Shown here piece by piece: positions 24,824 through 33,892 of a stretch of 42,502 bases of DNA. A program made the position numbers and the translations under genes. The notes beneath the pieces were generated by a model. That model was not told the origin of the DNA. It saw nothing but the letters and a program-made list of their open reading frames with translations, and ran no database searches. Every line of letters starts with the position of its first letter. Position 1 is the first letter of the stretch. This DNA comes from Rhodococcus aetherivorans (lineage in GTDB: Bacteria; Actinomycetota; Actinomycetes; Mycobacteriales; Mycobacteriaceae), in the NCBI RefSeq assembly GCF_011058165.1, contig NZ_JAALEG010000054.1, positions 1 to 42,502 on the forward strand. The letters run 5' to 3'.

Positions 24824-26398
24824 TCAGCCGCGGCGGGGCAGGACCGCGACGACGACGACGGCGCCGACGGCCAGGGCAAGGCCGCCGACGAGACTCGCCG
24901 ACGTGATCGCCTGCGAGAAGGCGGAGGCCGATGCGTCGAGAAGCGGCTGGGCGTAGGAGGAGACGAACGGGTTCTTCGCCAGCTCCTCGGCGACGATCGC
25001 CGCACCGCCGACCGAATCGCCCGCCGCAGCGACGGCCGCGTCGGCCTGGGCGGCCATCGGCCCGTCGAGAGTCGCGAGCGGCAGTCCCGTGAGGAATCCG
25101 GAGATCTCGCGCTGGTAGGTGGTGGCCAGCACCGAGCCCAGCACGGCGATGCCGAGGGATCCGCCGAGCTCGACCGCGGTGTCGTTCAGGCCCCCTGCGG
25201 CGCCGAGGTCGGACTCGGGGAATCCGCTCATCACGAGGTCCGTGGCCGGGGGTGCGGCCAGCCCGATGCCGAGGCCGAGGAGCACGAGCGAGACGAGGAA
25301 CAGCCCGTATCCGGAACCGTCGTCGACGAGGGCGAGAGCGAGGACGCCGGCCGCGGCGACGGCCGTTCCGGCACCGATCGCGACGCGGGCACCGAGGCGT
25401 GGGGCCAGCCGCCCGCTCACGGCCGATCCGATCGACACGGCCCCGGCCAGGGGGAGCAGGCGCAGACCGGTGTCGAGGGGGCTGTAGCCGAACACGAACT
25501 GGAAGTGCTGCGCCACGAAGTAGATCGCCCCGAACGACGCGAGGAAGAGCAGCAGCACGGACAGGCACGCGCCGCCGACGGAACGGTCGGTGACCCGCCC
25601 GAGGTCCAGCAGCGGCTGCGGGTGGCGCAGTTCCCAGGCGACGAACGCGGCACCGGCGAGGGCCGCGACCGCCACGGATCCGAGCGACGTTGCGTTCCAA
25701 CCGAAGTGGAAGCCCTCGATGATGCCGAAGACCAGGGCGCCGACGGCCGCCACGGACAGGGCGCCGCCGGCCCAGTCGATGCGGGTGAGGTGCTCGGCCC
25801 GGGACGGCGGCACCAGCGCGAGCGCCGCGACCGCGGCGAACGCCGCGATCGGCACGTTGATGAGGAAGGTCGAACCCCACGCGTGCTGTTCGAGCAGCCA
25901 GCCCGCGAGCAACGGGCCGAGCGCGATCGCCAGTCCGGAGGTCGCGGCCCAGGCGGCGATGGCGCGGGGCCGTTCCGAGGCCGGGAACATGGCGACGAGC
26001 AGGGACAGGGTCGCGGGCATGATCACCGCGGCGCCGACCCCCATGGTGATGCGGGCGACGATCACCTCGGTCGCGGTGCCGGCGAGGCTGCCGAACACGG
26101 CCCCCGCGGCGAAGACGGCCAGGCCGGCGAGGAGGGCGCGCCGCCGGCCGTAGCGGTCGCCGAGGACGCCGGCGAGCAGCATCAGCGCGGCGTAGGGGAC
26201 GGTGTAGCCGTCGATCACCCACTGCATGTCGGTGCTGGTGAGCCGCAGTTCGCGCAGCATGCTCGGCGCCGCGACGATCAGCGCGGTGTTCGCCATCACG
26301 ACGATCAGCAGGCTCAGGCAGAGCACGGCGAGGCCGGCCCACCGTCGCGGATACGGGCGGGTGGGATCTGCGGTCGAGCGGGTCAGGATCGAGGTCAT
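24824..26398 (-). CDS. MFS drug efflux transporter, DHA2 (14-TM) family
   Basis: A 524-residue proton-coupled exporter with about 14 hydrophobic spans. Motif A reads GVLGDRYGRRRALLAG after span 2, and the antiporter motif C region reads SGLAIALGPLLAGWLL in span 5. Members expel quaternary ammonium compounds, dyes or antibiotics; the substrate is not evident here. GAGGAG precedes the ATG. It diverges from a TetR gene, with two strong palindromes between, so repression lifted by a substrate is the likely control. The stop lies five bases from the end of the broken hydrolase. Confidence 0.92.
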   Translation of the reverse strand: MTSILTRSTADPTRPYPRRWAGLAVLCLSLLIVVMANTALIVAAPSMLRELRLTSTDMQWVIDGYTVPYAALMLLAGVLGDRYGRRRALLAGLAVFAAGAVFGSLAGTATEVIVARITMGVGAAVIMPATLSLLVAMFPASERPRAIAAWAATSGLAIALGPLLAGWLLEQHAWGSTFLINVPIAAFAAVAALALVPPSRAEHLTRIDWAGGALSVAAVGALVFGIIEGFHFGWNATSLGSVAVAALAGAAFVAWELRHPQPLLDLGRVTDRSVGGACLSVLLLFLASFGAIYFVAQHFQFVFGYSPLDTGLRLLPLAGAVSIGSAVSGRLAPRLGARVAIGAGTAVAAAGVLALALVDDGSGYGLFLVSLVLLGLGIGLAAPPATDLVMSGFPESDLGAAGGLNDTAVELGGSLGIAVLGSVLATTYQREISGFLTGLPLATLDGPMAAQADAAVAAAGDSVGGAAIVAEELAKNPFVSSYAQPLLDASASAFSQAITSASLVGGLALAVGAVVVVAVLPRRG

Positions 26399-26434
26399 CG
26401 GCGCTCCTCACGGGATGCGGGCATCGGCAGCAAT

Positions 26435-26452
26435 TTGCACAACACTGTGCAA
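26435..26452. promoter_or_regulatory. TetR operator 1
   Basis: TTGCACA-ACAC-TGTGCAA, 7-bp perfect arms, 37 bases upstream of the MFS start codon. It shares its arms with operator 2; the centres are 27 bp apart. Confidence 0.8.
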
Positions 26453-26461
26453 GTTAGAAAT

Positions 26462-26479
26462 TTGCACACGTGTGTGCAA
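26462..26479. promoter_or_regulatory. TetR operator 2
   Basis: TTGCACAC-GT-GTGTGCAA, 8-bp perfect arms, between the MFS and TetR genes. The AT-rich TTAGAAA separates it from operator 1. It is likely bound by the divergent TetR regulator. Confidence 0.8.
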
Positions 26480-26525
26480 GTAAAGTTGACGGACGTCACA
26501 CCCGGCGGCGGAAGAAGGTGTCAGC

Positions 26526-27200
26526 GTGGCGGAACCGGTCCGGGGGCCGCGGCGGCGGACGAGCGGGAACCGAGCCCGGATCCTCGAGGCGGCGATGGGG
26601 TGTTTCGCCGCCGACCCGGACGCCAGCATGGACGACGTCGCGCGAGCCGCCGGCGTGGTGCGCCGCACCGTCTATGCCCACTTCCCGAACCGCGAGGCGC
26701 TCGTCGACGGCATCGCCGAGGAGGCGGCTGCCGCGCTCGCCGCCGCGGTCGACCGGCCGGACCCCGAGGAGCCCGACCTGGCGCTCGCCGCCGCGGCCCT
26801 GATGACCTGGCCCGTCGGTGACCGCTTCCGCGTGCTGCTGTCCTTCGCGCGCAAGGAGGTCGGCGACGAGCGCATCGGCGAACTCATCGCCCCGCTGCGC
26901 GCCCGCACCCTCGCGATCGTGGAGCGGGGCTGCCGGTCGGGGGTGTTCTCCGCCTACCTTCCGGCCGTCGTCCTCGTCGGGATGCTCGAGGGGCTCACCA
27001 TGGCGACTCTCGAGCAGGCCAATCTCGGGGTGGTGCACGACGCCGGGGAGACCGTCGCCCTGGCCGCCCTCGTCCTCATGGGGGTCCCGCCGGAGCGGGC
27101 CGTCGACGTCGTCCAGCGGGCCCAGCGAGCGCAGCGGGATCGGCGCGCGGCGCACGGCCCGGGCGGCAATGCGGTGGGGCGCGGGGACGCCCGGCGCTAG
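26526..27200 (+). CDS. TetR-family repressor of the divergent MFS pump
   Basis: A 224-residue regulator. The N-terminal helix-turn-helix runs NRARILEAAMGCFAADPDAS, then MDDVARAAGVVRRTVYAHFPNREAL (about 17-65). The C-terminal domain is specific to its ligand and not recognised. The start is GTG 26526. Divergence from the efflux gene with twin palindromes in between is the classic arrangement of a local, autoregulated repressor. The C-terminal 25 residues are Arg-rich and probably disordered. The stop codon overlaps a -10-like TAGACT for phoH. Confidence 0.9.
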   Translation: MAEPVRGPRRRTSGNRARILEAAMGCFAADPDASMDDVARAAGVVRRTVYAHFPNREALVDGIAEEAAAALAAAVDRPDPEEPDLALAAAALMTWPVGDRFRVLLSFARKEVGDERIGELIAPLRARTLAIVERGCRSGVFSAYLPAVVLVGMLEGLTMATLEQANLGVVHDAGETVALAALVLMGVPPERAVDVVQRAQRAQRDRRAAHGPGGNAVGRGDARR

Positions 27201-27227
27201 ACTGGCATCGTCACGACGCCCGTCGTG
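27198..27227 (+). promoter_or_regulatory. Candidate phoH promoter (TAGACT) and inverted repeat
   Basis: TAGACT (27198-27203) is a good actinobacterial -10 and overlaps the tetR stop. CACGACG-CC-CGTCGTG (27212-27227) follows at the predicted start of transcription and may be an operator or 5' hairpin. phoH starts at 27263. Confidence 0.45.
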
Positions 27228-27262
27228 CGCGAGACGAACCGAAAGCAGGCCGTACCGTCCAC

Positions 27263-28330
27263 GTGAGTGAACCAGACGACACCCGAGACACCGGGAACGC
27301 CGAACGGACCACCGTCCGTTCCCACCTGGACCTGCCGCCCGAAGCTGCGGCGCCGCTGCTCGGCTCGGCCGACGAGAATCTCATCGCCCTCGAACGGGCC
27401 CTCGGTGCGGACATCCACGTACGCGGCAACTCCGTCACCCTCACCGGCGCGCCGGCGGACGTCGCGCTCGCGGAACGGGTGCTCGGGCAGCTCGTCACCC
27501 TCGTCGGACGCGGGCAGGCGGTGACCCCGGACGCGGTGCGCCGCACCGTGGGCATGCTCACGCAGGGTCTGTCCGACTCGCCGGCCGACGTCCTCAGCCT
27601 CGACATCCTGTCCCGGCGCGGCAAGACCATCCGGCCCAAGACCCTCAACCAGAAGCGCTACGTCGACGCCATCGACACCAACACGATCGTGTTCGGCATC
27701 GGGCCCGCGGGCACCGGCAAGACGTACCTCGCCATGGCCAAGGCCGTGCAGGCGCTGCAGTCGAAGCAGGTCACCCGCATCATCCTCACCCGGCCCGCCG
27801 TCGAGGCCGGGGAGCGGCTCGGCTTCCTGCCGGGCACGCTGCACGAGAAGATCGACCCGTACCTGCGCCCGCTGCACGACGCGCTGCACGACATGATGGA
27901 CCCGGAAGCCATCCCGAAGCTGATGCAGGCCGGGGTCATCGAGGTCGCGCCGCTGGCGTACATGCGCGGACGCACCCTCAACGACGCGTTCATCATCCTC
28001 GACGAGGCGCAGAACACCACCGCCGAGCAGATGAAGATGTTCCTGACGCGTCTCGGCTTCGGTTCCAAGATCGTCGTCACCGGCGACACCACGCAGGTGG
28101 ACCTGCCCGGCGGTGCCCGCTCCGGGCTGGCGGCCGCCGCCGAGATCCTCGAGGGCATCGACGGCATCCATTTCGCCGTCCTCGACAGCAGCGACGTGGT
28201 GCGACACCGGCTCGTCTCCGACATCGTCGACGCCTACGAGCGTTTCGAGGCCGATCGGCCGGCCGGCGTCGCCATGGGCAACCGGGCCCAGCGGCGGGCA
28301 GCAGCCCAGAGCCGGGTGCCGCGCCGGTGA
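27263..28330 (+). CDS. PhoH-like ATPase
   Basis: A 355-residue protein. An N-terminal KH-like region (about 20-100) precedes the P-loop ATPase with [20 protein letters not shown] (Walker A) and FIILDEAQN (Walker B); [11 protein letters not shown] is also characteristic. PhoH-like proteins resemble superfamily 1 helicases and are linked to RNA metabolism. The downstream neighbour ybeY, CNNM gene and era form a widely conserved operon concerned with rRNA maturation. The C-terminus ends in a basic tail. The start is GTG 27263. Equivalent to Rv2368c. Confidence 0.93.
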   Translation: MSEPDDTRDTGNAERTTVRSHLDLPPEAAAPLLGSADENLIALERALGADIHVRGNSVTLTGAPADVALAERVLGQLVTLVGRGQAVTPDAVRRTVGMLTQGLSDSPADVLSLDILSRRGKTIRPKTLNQKRYVDAIDTNTIVFGIGPAGTGKTYLAMAKAVQALQSKQVTRIILTRPAVEAGERLGFLPGTLHEKIDPYLRPLHDALHDMMDPEAIPKLMQAGVIEVAPLAYMRGRTLNDAFIILDEAQNTTAEQMKMFLTRLGFGSKIVVTGDTTQVDLPGGARSGLAAAAEILEGIDGIHFAVLDSSDVVRHRLVSDIVDAYERFEADRPAGVAMGNRAQRRAAAQSRVPRR

Positions 28331-28397
28331 CCGTGACCGAGGGCCCCGCCCGTCTCGTACCCGCCGTGTCCGCATCCGCCCAGAAGGAACGCCACAG

Positions 28398-28940
28398 ATG
28401 AGCATCGAGATCTCGAACGAATCGGGGATGGACGTCGCCGAGGAGGACCTGATCGACATCGCGCGGTTCGTCATCGCCCGGATGGACGTGCATCCGGCCG
28501 CGGAACTGTCGATGGTGCTCGTCGACTCCGACACCATGGCCGATCTGCACATGCGCTGGATGGACCTGCCCGGCCCCACCGACGTGATGTCCTTCCCCAT
28601 GGACGAACTCGAGCCCGGCGGCCGCCCCGACGCCCCCGAGCCCGGCCCCTCGATGCTCGGTGACATCGTGCTGTGCCCGTCTTTCGCCGCGGAACAGGCC
28701 GAGAAGGCCGGCCATTCGCTCGCGCACGAACTCGCCGTGCTCACGGTCCACGGGATGCTGCACCTGCTCGGTTACGACCACGCCGAGCCCGACGAGGAGA
28801 AGGAGATGTTCGGTCTGCAGAACCAGCTCCTCGAGGAGTGGTACGAGGAACTGCGGCGCGCCGAGCACGAGGCCAGGCTCGCGGCCCGCGATCAGCAGCT
28901 CCTCGGCAAGGCCGGCTTCTTCGACCCGACCGAGCGGTAG
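28398..28940 (+). CDS. ybeY: Endoribonuclease YbeY
   Basis: A 180-residue UPF0054 metalloprotein. The zinc motif H-x3-H-x5-H is seen as [11 protein letters not shown] (His118, His122, His128), and [11 protein letters not shown] is the other family hallmark. It takes part in 16S rRNA 3' maturation and ribosome quality control. AAGGA stands upstream of ATG 28398. The C-terminal 30 residues extend slightly beyond the core. It lies 67 bases after phoH and 24 before the CNNM gene. Confidence 0.96.
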   Translation: MSIEISNESGMDVAEEDLIDIARFVIARMDVHPAAELSMVLVDSDTMADLHMRWMDLPGPTDVMSFPMDELEPGGRPDAPEPGPSMLGDIVLCPSFAAEQAEKAGHSLAHELAVLTVHGMLHLLGYDHAEPDEEKEMFGLQNQLLEEWYEELRRAEHEARLAARDQQLLGKAGFFDPTER

Positions 28941-28964
28941 CGGCCTCGTGATCGGAGCACTGGC

Positions 28965-30275
28965 GTGAGCGCCCCCGCGCTCGTCGTCGTCGCCGTCGTG
29001 CTGGTGGCGCTCGGCGGGCTGTTCGCGGCGGTCGACTCGGCGCTGAACACCGTCTCCCCGGCCCGCGTGGAGGAACTCGCCAAGGGCGAGCGGCCCAGCG
29101 CGCAGAAGCTGCTGGTGATCCTCGAGGACCGGCCGCGGTACGTCAATCTCATGGTGCTGCTGCGCATCCTGTGCGAGATCACCGCGACGGTGGTGCTGGT
29201 GGCGGCGCTGCTCGACTGGATGGGCCACACCGGGGCGCTGGTGGCCAGCGCCGTGATCATGGTGCTCGTGGACTACATGGTGATCGGCGTGGGCCCCCGA
29301 ACCCTCGGTCGCCAGCACGCGTACCCCATCGCCCTGGCCGGGACCGTGCCGTTGCGCGTGATCGGTGTCCTGCTCGGCCCGCTGAGCCGGCTGCTGATCC
29401 TGATCGGCAACGCGATCACCCCCGGCCGGGGATTCCGGAACGGGCCGTTCGCCAACGAGATCGAACTGCGCGAGCTGGTGGACATGGCGCAGGAGCGCGG
29501 CGTCGTCGCCGCCGAGGAACGGCGAATGATCCAGTCGGTGTTCGACTTCGGTGACACCACCGCACGCGAGGTGATGGTGCCGCGCCCCGAGATGGTGTGG
29601 ATCGAGGTGGACAAGACCGCCGGCCAGGCGACGTCGCTCGCGGTGCGCAGCGGGCACTCCCGCATCCCGGTGATCGGCGAGAACGTCGACGACATCCGCG
29701 GCGTCGTGTATCTCAAGGACCTGGTGCAGCAGACCTACTATTCGCGCGACGGCGGCCGGAGCGTGACCGTCGCCGAGGTGATGCGCCCGGCGGTGTTCGT
29801 GCCGGATTCCAAGCGCCTCGACGATCTGCTGGCCGACATGCAGCGCGACCGCAACCACATGGCGCTGCTCGTCGACGAGTACGGCGGCATCGCCGGGCTG
29901 GTCACCATCGAGGACATCATCGAGGAGATCGTCGGCGAGATCGCCGACGAGTACGACACCGGAGAGATCGCGCCCGTCGAGGATCTCGGCGACGACACCT
30001 TCCGGGTCTCCGCGCGGTTGCCCGTCGAGGACCTCGGTGACCTGTTCGACGTTGCGCTCGACGACATCGAGGTCGACACAGTTGGCGGTTTGCTCGGGTT
30101 CGTGCTCGGCCGGGTACCGTTGCCGGGTTCCGAAGTGGAGACCCACGGTCTGCGGCTGCGCGGCGAGGGCGGCCGCGACGCCCGGGGCCGGGTCCGCATC
30201 AACACCGTGTACGTGCAACGGGTCCCCGCGACGGAGACGGCCGAGACCGCCGCCGAGGAATCGGTCGACGGGTGA
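28965..30275 (+). CDS. CNNM/CBS-domain transporter family protein (CorC/HlyC type)
   Basis: A 436-residue membrane protein. The order is an N-terminal DUF21/CNNM domain with three to four spans (about 1-160), a CBS pair (about 195-320, containing [13 protein letters not shown] and [20 protein letters not shown]) and a CorC_HlyC domain at the end. Relatives take part in Mg2+ or Co2+ transport and are often labelled hemolysins without good cause. It sits between ybeY and era, as Rv2366c does. GTG 28965 is preferred. The C-terminus ends in an acidic, Thr-rich tail. Confidence 0.92.
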   Translation: MSAPALVVVAVVLVALGGLFAAVDSALNTVSPARVEELAKGERPSAQKLLVILEDRPRYVNLMVLLRILCEITATVVLVAALLDWMGHTGALVASAVIMVLVDYMVIGVGPRTLGRQHAYPIALAGTVPLRVIGVLLGPLSRLLILIGNAITPGRGFRNGPFANEIELRELVDMAQERGVVAAEERRMIQSVFDFGDTTAREVMVPRPEMVWIEVDKTAGQATSLAVRSGHSRIPVIGENVDDIRGVVYLKDLVQQTYYSRDGGRSVTVAEVMRPAVFVPDSKRLDDLLADMQRDRNHMALLVDEYGGIAGLVTIEDIIEEIVGEIADEYDTGEIAPVEDLGDDTFRVSARLPVEDLGDLFDVALDDIEVDTVGGLLGFVLGRVPLPGSEVETHGLRLRGEGGRDARGRVRINTVYVQRVPATETAETAAEESVDG

Positions 30276-30345
30276 CCGCGGCCGTCGACGCCACGACACC
30301 CACCGTGCCGATCCGCACCGCCGGCACCGCAGACGAGGAGCTCGT

Positions 30346-31263
30346 ATGACCGACCCCGACTTCCGTTCCGGCTTCGTGTGTTTCGTCGGACGGCCCAACA
30401 CCGGGAAGTCGACGCTGACGAATGCGCTCGTGGGCAGCAAGATTGCGATCACCTCGTCGCGTCCGCAGACCACCCGGCACACCATCCGGGGCATCGTGCA
30501 CCGTGAACACGCACAGATCATCCTCGTGGACACCCCCGGCCTGCATCGGCCGCGGACGCTGCTCGGGCAGCGGCTCAACGACCTGGTGCGCGACACCTAT
30601 TCGGAGGTCGACGCGGTCTGCGTGTGCATCCCGGCCGACGAGAAGATCGGCCCCGGCGACCGCTGGATCGTCGAACAGGTGCGGCAGGTCGCCCCGCGCA
30701 CGAAGCTGATCGGCATCGTCACGAAGATCGACAAGGTGAGCAAGGAGCGGATCGCGCCGCAGCTGCTCGCCGTCTCCGAGCTGCTCGGACCGGACGTGGA
30801 CGTCGTGCCCGTGTCCGCCACCTCGGGCGAGCAGCTCGAGGTCCTCATCGACGTCCTCGCCTCGCACATGGAACCCGGGCCGGCGTTCTATCCCGACGGC
30901 GAACTGACCGACGAGCCCGAGGAGACGCTCATGGCCGAGCTGATCCGGGAGGCCGCACTCGAGGGACTCGGCGACGAGCTGCCCCACTCGCTCGCGGTGG
31001 TGATCGAGGAGATCACCGAGCGGGAGGGTCGCACCGAGAAGCAGGGCGAGCTGCTCGACGTGCATGCGCTGCTGTACGTGGAGCGGCCGAGCCAGAAGGG
31101 CATCGTGATCGGCAAGGGCGGCGCCCGCCTGCGTGAGGTGGGCACCGCTGCCCGCTCCCAGATCGAGAAGCTGCTCGGGGTGAAGATCTACCTCGATCTG
31201 CACGTGAAGGTCGCCAAGGACTGGCAGCGCGATCCGAAGCAACTCGGCCGCCTCGGCTTCTGA
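30346..31263 (+). CDS. era: GTPase Era
   Basis: A 305-residue GTPase with an RNA-binding KH domain. G1 GRPNTGKST (15-23), G3 DTPGL, G4 TKID and the SRPQTTRHTIRG switch are present; the C-terminal KH segment includes VIGKGGARLREVGTAAR. It binds near the 3' end of 16S rRNA and checks 30S assembly. GAGGAG precedes ATG 30346 by about six bases. It is the last gene of the phoH-ybeY-CNNM-era series; the following small gene is separated by 104 bases. Confidence 0.97.
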   Translation: MTDPDFRSGFVCFVGRPNTGKSTLTNALVGSKIAITSSRPQTTRHTIRGIVHREHAQIILVDTPGLHRPRTLLGQRLNDLVRDTYSEVDAVCVCIPADEKIGPGDRWIVEQVRQVAPRTKLIGIVTKIDKVSKERIAPQLLAVSELLGPDVDVVPVSATSGEQLEVLIDVLASHMEPGPAFYPDGELTDEPEETLMAELIREAALEGLGDELPHSLAVVIEEITEREGRTEKQGELLDVHALLYVERPSQKGIVIGKGGARLREVGTAARSQIEKLLGVKIYLDLHVKVAKDWQRDPKQLGRLGF

Positions 31264-31367
31264 CCGTCGCGTGCGGTGTCGTCGGAGGGGCCCCGACAGG
31301 AAGGGATGCGCAGTGCCCTCTCCCGCATCGCTCGCGCCGACCGGTCGGGTCCGCCCGGGAGGCGGTC

Positions 31368-31673
31368 GTGGCCGGTGACCCCGGAGGCGGTCTGCGAGGC
31401 ATGATCGTGCGTCACCGCGTCGCGTTCGGTCTCCTCCTTGCGCTCGCCTCGTCGGCGTTCGCCGTGCTGTGGCTCTTCGTCGTGCCCGCGCGAGCCGACG
31501 AGACGACCGGCGTGCAGTCGGCCGCGATCCGCTACGCCCATCCGGCGTGCTGGATGCTGCTGGCCGCGGCGTCGGCCCTGTTCGCGACGCGCGCCCCGCG
31601 CCGGACCGTCGACGCCGTCGCGTGGAGTGCGCTCGTCGCGTATGCGGTCTTCGTGGTGGCGACCCTGGCCTGA
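31368..31673 (+). CDS. Small three-span membrane protein, unknown function
   Basis: A 101-residue protein with three hydrophobic segments (about 17-38, 57-72, 82-100). GGGAGG lies five bases before GTG 31368; ATG 31401 is an alternative with a poorer site. It follows era and converges with the tetR gene. I recognise no family. Confidence 0.6.
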   Translation: MAGDPGGGLRGMIVRHRVAFGLLLALASSAFAVLWLFVVPARADETTGVQSAAIRYAHPACWMLLAAASALFATRAPRRTVDAVAWSALVAYAVFVVATLA

Positions 31674-31705
31674 CCCGTGTCGGCGGCGCCGTGTGCGGCC
31701 CGCGG

Positions 31706-32272
31706 TCAGTCCGCCGCGGCGGGCACCGTGCTGCGCACCAGCTGCAGCACCGCCGCCGAGAGGTCGGGCGCGGCGCCGGTGGCCAGGCGGCGCAGCTGGA
31801 GTCCGGTGATGGTCGCGACCAGGGTCGGGGCGACCGACTCCGGTCGGGGGACACCGAGTTCGGTGAGGATGGTCACGGTCAGCGCGTCGTAGGCGGCCCA
31901 GCATCGGGCCGCCGCCTCCCGCAACTGCGGATCCCGGCCGGCCTGGACGTAGAGCTCGAACGGCGCGATCCGCTCCGCCGAGAACGACAGGTCCTCGGCG
32001 ACCTGTCCGGTGAGTGCCGCGGCGTCGGCCAGGCTCAGTCCGCGACCACGGTAGTCCTCCGCCAGATCCCGCAACCGCGTGGTCTCGTCTGCGACGAACG
32101 TCGTCAGCGCCGACCGCAGCAGGTCGGACTGGGTGGGGAAGTGGTAGGTGATCGAGCCGAGGGAGACTCCCGCCCGGGCGGCGATGCGGCGGTTGGTGAT
32201 CGCGGCGATGCCGTCCGTGCCGATCAGATGCAGGGTCGCGGCCACGATCGCGCCGCGGACGTCCGTGCCCAT
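31706..32272 (-). CDS. TetR-family regulator cotranscribed with amidase
   Basis: A 188-residue regulator with N-terminal HTH: TNRRIAARAGVSLGSITYHF followed by PTQSDLLRSAL. The C-terminal ligand domain is not assigned. ATG 32272 is chosen; GTG 32281 would overlap the amidase stop by four bases (GTGA) and is equally possible. The gene lies directly behind the amidase on the same strand. The 18-bp palindrome in front of the amidase is its probable operator, making the unit autoregulated. Confidence 0.88.
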   Translation of the reverse strand: MGTDVRGAIVAATLHLIGTDGIAAITNRRIAARAGVSLGSITYHFPTQSDLLRSALTTFVADETTRLRDLAEDYRGRGLSLADAAALTGQVAEDLSFSAERIAPFELYVQAGRDPQLREAAARCWAAYDALTVTILTELGVPRPESVAPTLVATITGLQLRRLATGAAPDLSAAVLQLVRSTVPAAAD

Positions 32273-32277
32273 CGAGG

Positions 32278-33696
32278 TCACCACCACCGCTGCGGCGTGT
32301 GACGATCCCAGCGCAGTTCCGACTCGAGCTGGGCGGCGAGGGAGATCAGCAGGGGCTCCGCGTTCTCGTGTCCCATGAGCTGGGCGCCGACCGGCAGGCC
32401 CGATCCGGTGAAGCCCGCCGGGATGTTCACGCTCGGCCAGCCCAGGACGTTCCACGGCCAGGTGTAGGGGCAGGCGGCCGTGATCACCTTGTCGGTGGCC
32501 CAGCCCCCGAGGCCGTCCATCGCCTCCACCACCGGGGGTGGGGTGGCGGTGGTGGGGGCGAGGATGACGTCGAAGCGGTCGAAGATCGTGCCGATGCGCC
32601 GGCGGATGCGTGGTTCGGCGGCGCGAGCGGCGCGCAGCGGACGGCCGCGCAGCAGCCGGCCGGTGCGGGCGTTCGCGCGGGTGCGCGGGTCGGCGAGGGC
32701 CGGGTCGGGCAGCCGCCGCACCCAGTCGTCGACGCCGGCCATCGACCGGGGCAGGAAGTTCAGGCCCAGCAGCTTTCCGTAGGCCGGGTCGGCGACGGTC
32801 ACGTCGTGGCCGAGGGCACGCAGCGTGCCGGCGAGGGCTTCGACGCGCGCGCGGATCTCGGCGTGCAGTCGGGTGCGGGTGGCGGTGTAGGGGCGCGCGA
32901 GCGAGAGCGCGATCCGCAGCCGGCCCGGATCGCGACCCACGGCGTCGGACACCGTGACGGCTTCGGCTTCGTGCAGGTCGCCGACGTGGTTGCCCGCGAC
33001 GGCGTCGAGCAGCAGTGCGGCGTCGGCGACCGTGCGTGCCAGGGTGCCGTGGGTGGTGAGGCCGTGGAAGGCCTCGGGGTCGGGCCACATCGAGATGCGG
33101 CCGCGTTGCGGCTTGATTCCCACGAGGTTGGTCCAGGCGGCCGGGATGCGGACCGATCCGGCGCCGTCGGAGCCGAGCGCCGCGGACACCAGGCCCGCCG
33201 AGACCGCGGCGGCGCTGCCCCCCGACGAACCGCCGGGGGTGTGGTCCCGGTGCCAGGGGTTGCGGGTGTGGCCGAAGGCGCTGCCGCCGGTGAACGGCCA
33301 CTGCCCCAGTTCGGGGGTGTTCGTCTTGCCGACGATCACGGCGCCGGCGGCCCGCAGCCGCCGCACCACCTCCGCGTCCTCCTCGCGGACGGCGAACTCG
33401 CCGGCGCATCCGAACGCGGTGATCTCGTGCGCGATGTCGGTGTCGTCCTTCACCGCGACCGGCACACCGAGCAGGGGGAGACGGACGCCGGCGGCGAGAC
33501 GCCGGTCGGCCTCCTCGGCCTCGGCGAGCGCCTGCTCCCGGCGGACGCCACGGAAGGCATTGAGTGCGCGATTGCCGGCCTCGATGCGTTCCAGGGCCGC
33601 GCGCGTCGCGGCGACGGACGTGGTGGCGCCGGCGGCGAGGGCGGCGGCCTCGGCGGCGAGGCCGGGCGCTCGGGTGTCTGCCCGTGGTGCGGTCAT
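32278..33696 (-). CDS. Amidase, amidase-signature family (AmiA2-like)
   Basis: A 472-residue hydrolase. The signature HTPGGSSGGSAAAVSAGL is intact; the catalytic residues appear to be Lys83 (VAVKDDTD), the serine pair 157-158 and Ser181 (GAGSVRIPA). Family members hydrolyse carboxylic amides to acid and ammonia; the true substrate cannot be told. It is not GatA-like in context, since no gatC or gatB is near. It stands between era and recO as Rv2363 (amiA2) does, but here it is linked to a TetR gene. It diverges from an alpha/beta hydrolase. Confidence 0.92.
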   Translation of the reverse strand: MTAPRADTRAPGLAAEAAALAAGATTSVAATRAALERIEAGNRALNAFRGVRREQALAEAEEADRRLAAGVRLPLLGVPVAVKDDTDIAHEITAFGCAGEFAVREEDAEVVRRLRAAGAVIVGKTNTPELGQWPFTGGSAFGHTRNPWHRDHTPGGSSGGSAAAVSAGLVSAALGSDGAGSVRIPAAWTNLVGIKPQRGRISMWPDPEAFHGLTTHGTLARTVADAALLLDAVAGNHVGDLHEAEAVTVSDAVGRDPGRLRIALSLARPYTATRTRLHAEIRARVEALAGTLRALGHDVTVADPAYGKLLGLNFLPRSMAGVDDWVRRLPDPALADPRTRANARTGRLLRGRPLRAARAAEPRIRRRIGTIFDRFDVILAPTTATPPPVVEAMDGLGGWATDKVITAACPYTWPWNVLGWPSVNIPAGFTGSGLPVGAQLMGHENAEPLLISLAAQLESELRWDRHTPQRWW

Positions 33697-33718
33697 ACGG
33701 CTGCGTCCCCCTTCGTAG

Positions 33719-33736
33719 TGTTCGTTCGAACGAACA
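33719..33736. promoter_or_regulatory. 18-bp perfect palindrome, probable TetR operator
   Basis: TGTTCGTTC-GAACGAACA has no mismatch and no spacer. It lies 22 bases upstream of the amidase start codon and is followed by AT-rich sequence. The amidase-tetR unit is the likely target. The rest of the gap 33697-33892 shows no other clear site. Confidence 0.75.
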
Positions 33737-33892
33737 ATAACGCGTTCCAGTTCGTCTCGTCGAGGGCGGGATGCGCAGAAATGTGGCGCTCGTCACATTG
33801 GCGGGAGGCGCGACAATCGGTTGGGTATGCCCCCGGGGATATCGCGGGAGCCTCCCCGGGGTGTCGTAGGGACCGGCTGTCAGGAGATACAC

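Noticed and set aside
33828-33862. CCCCGGGG motifs upstream of the Rv2715-like hydrolase
   Set aside because: Short self-complementary GC runs are frequent at this base composition.
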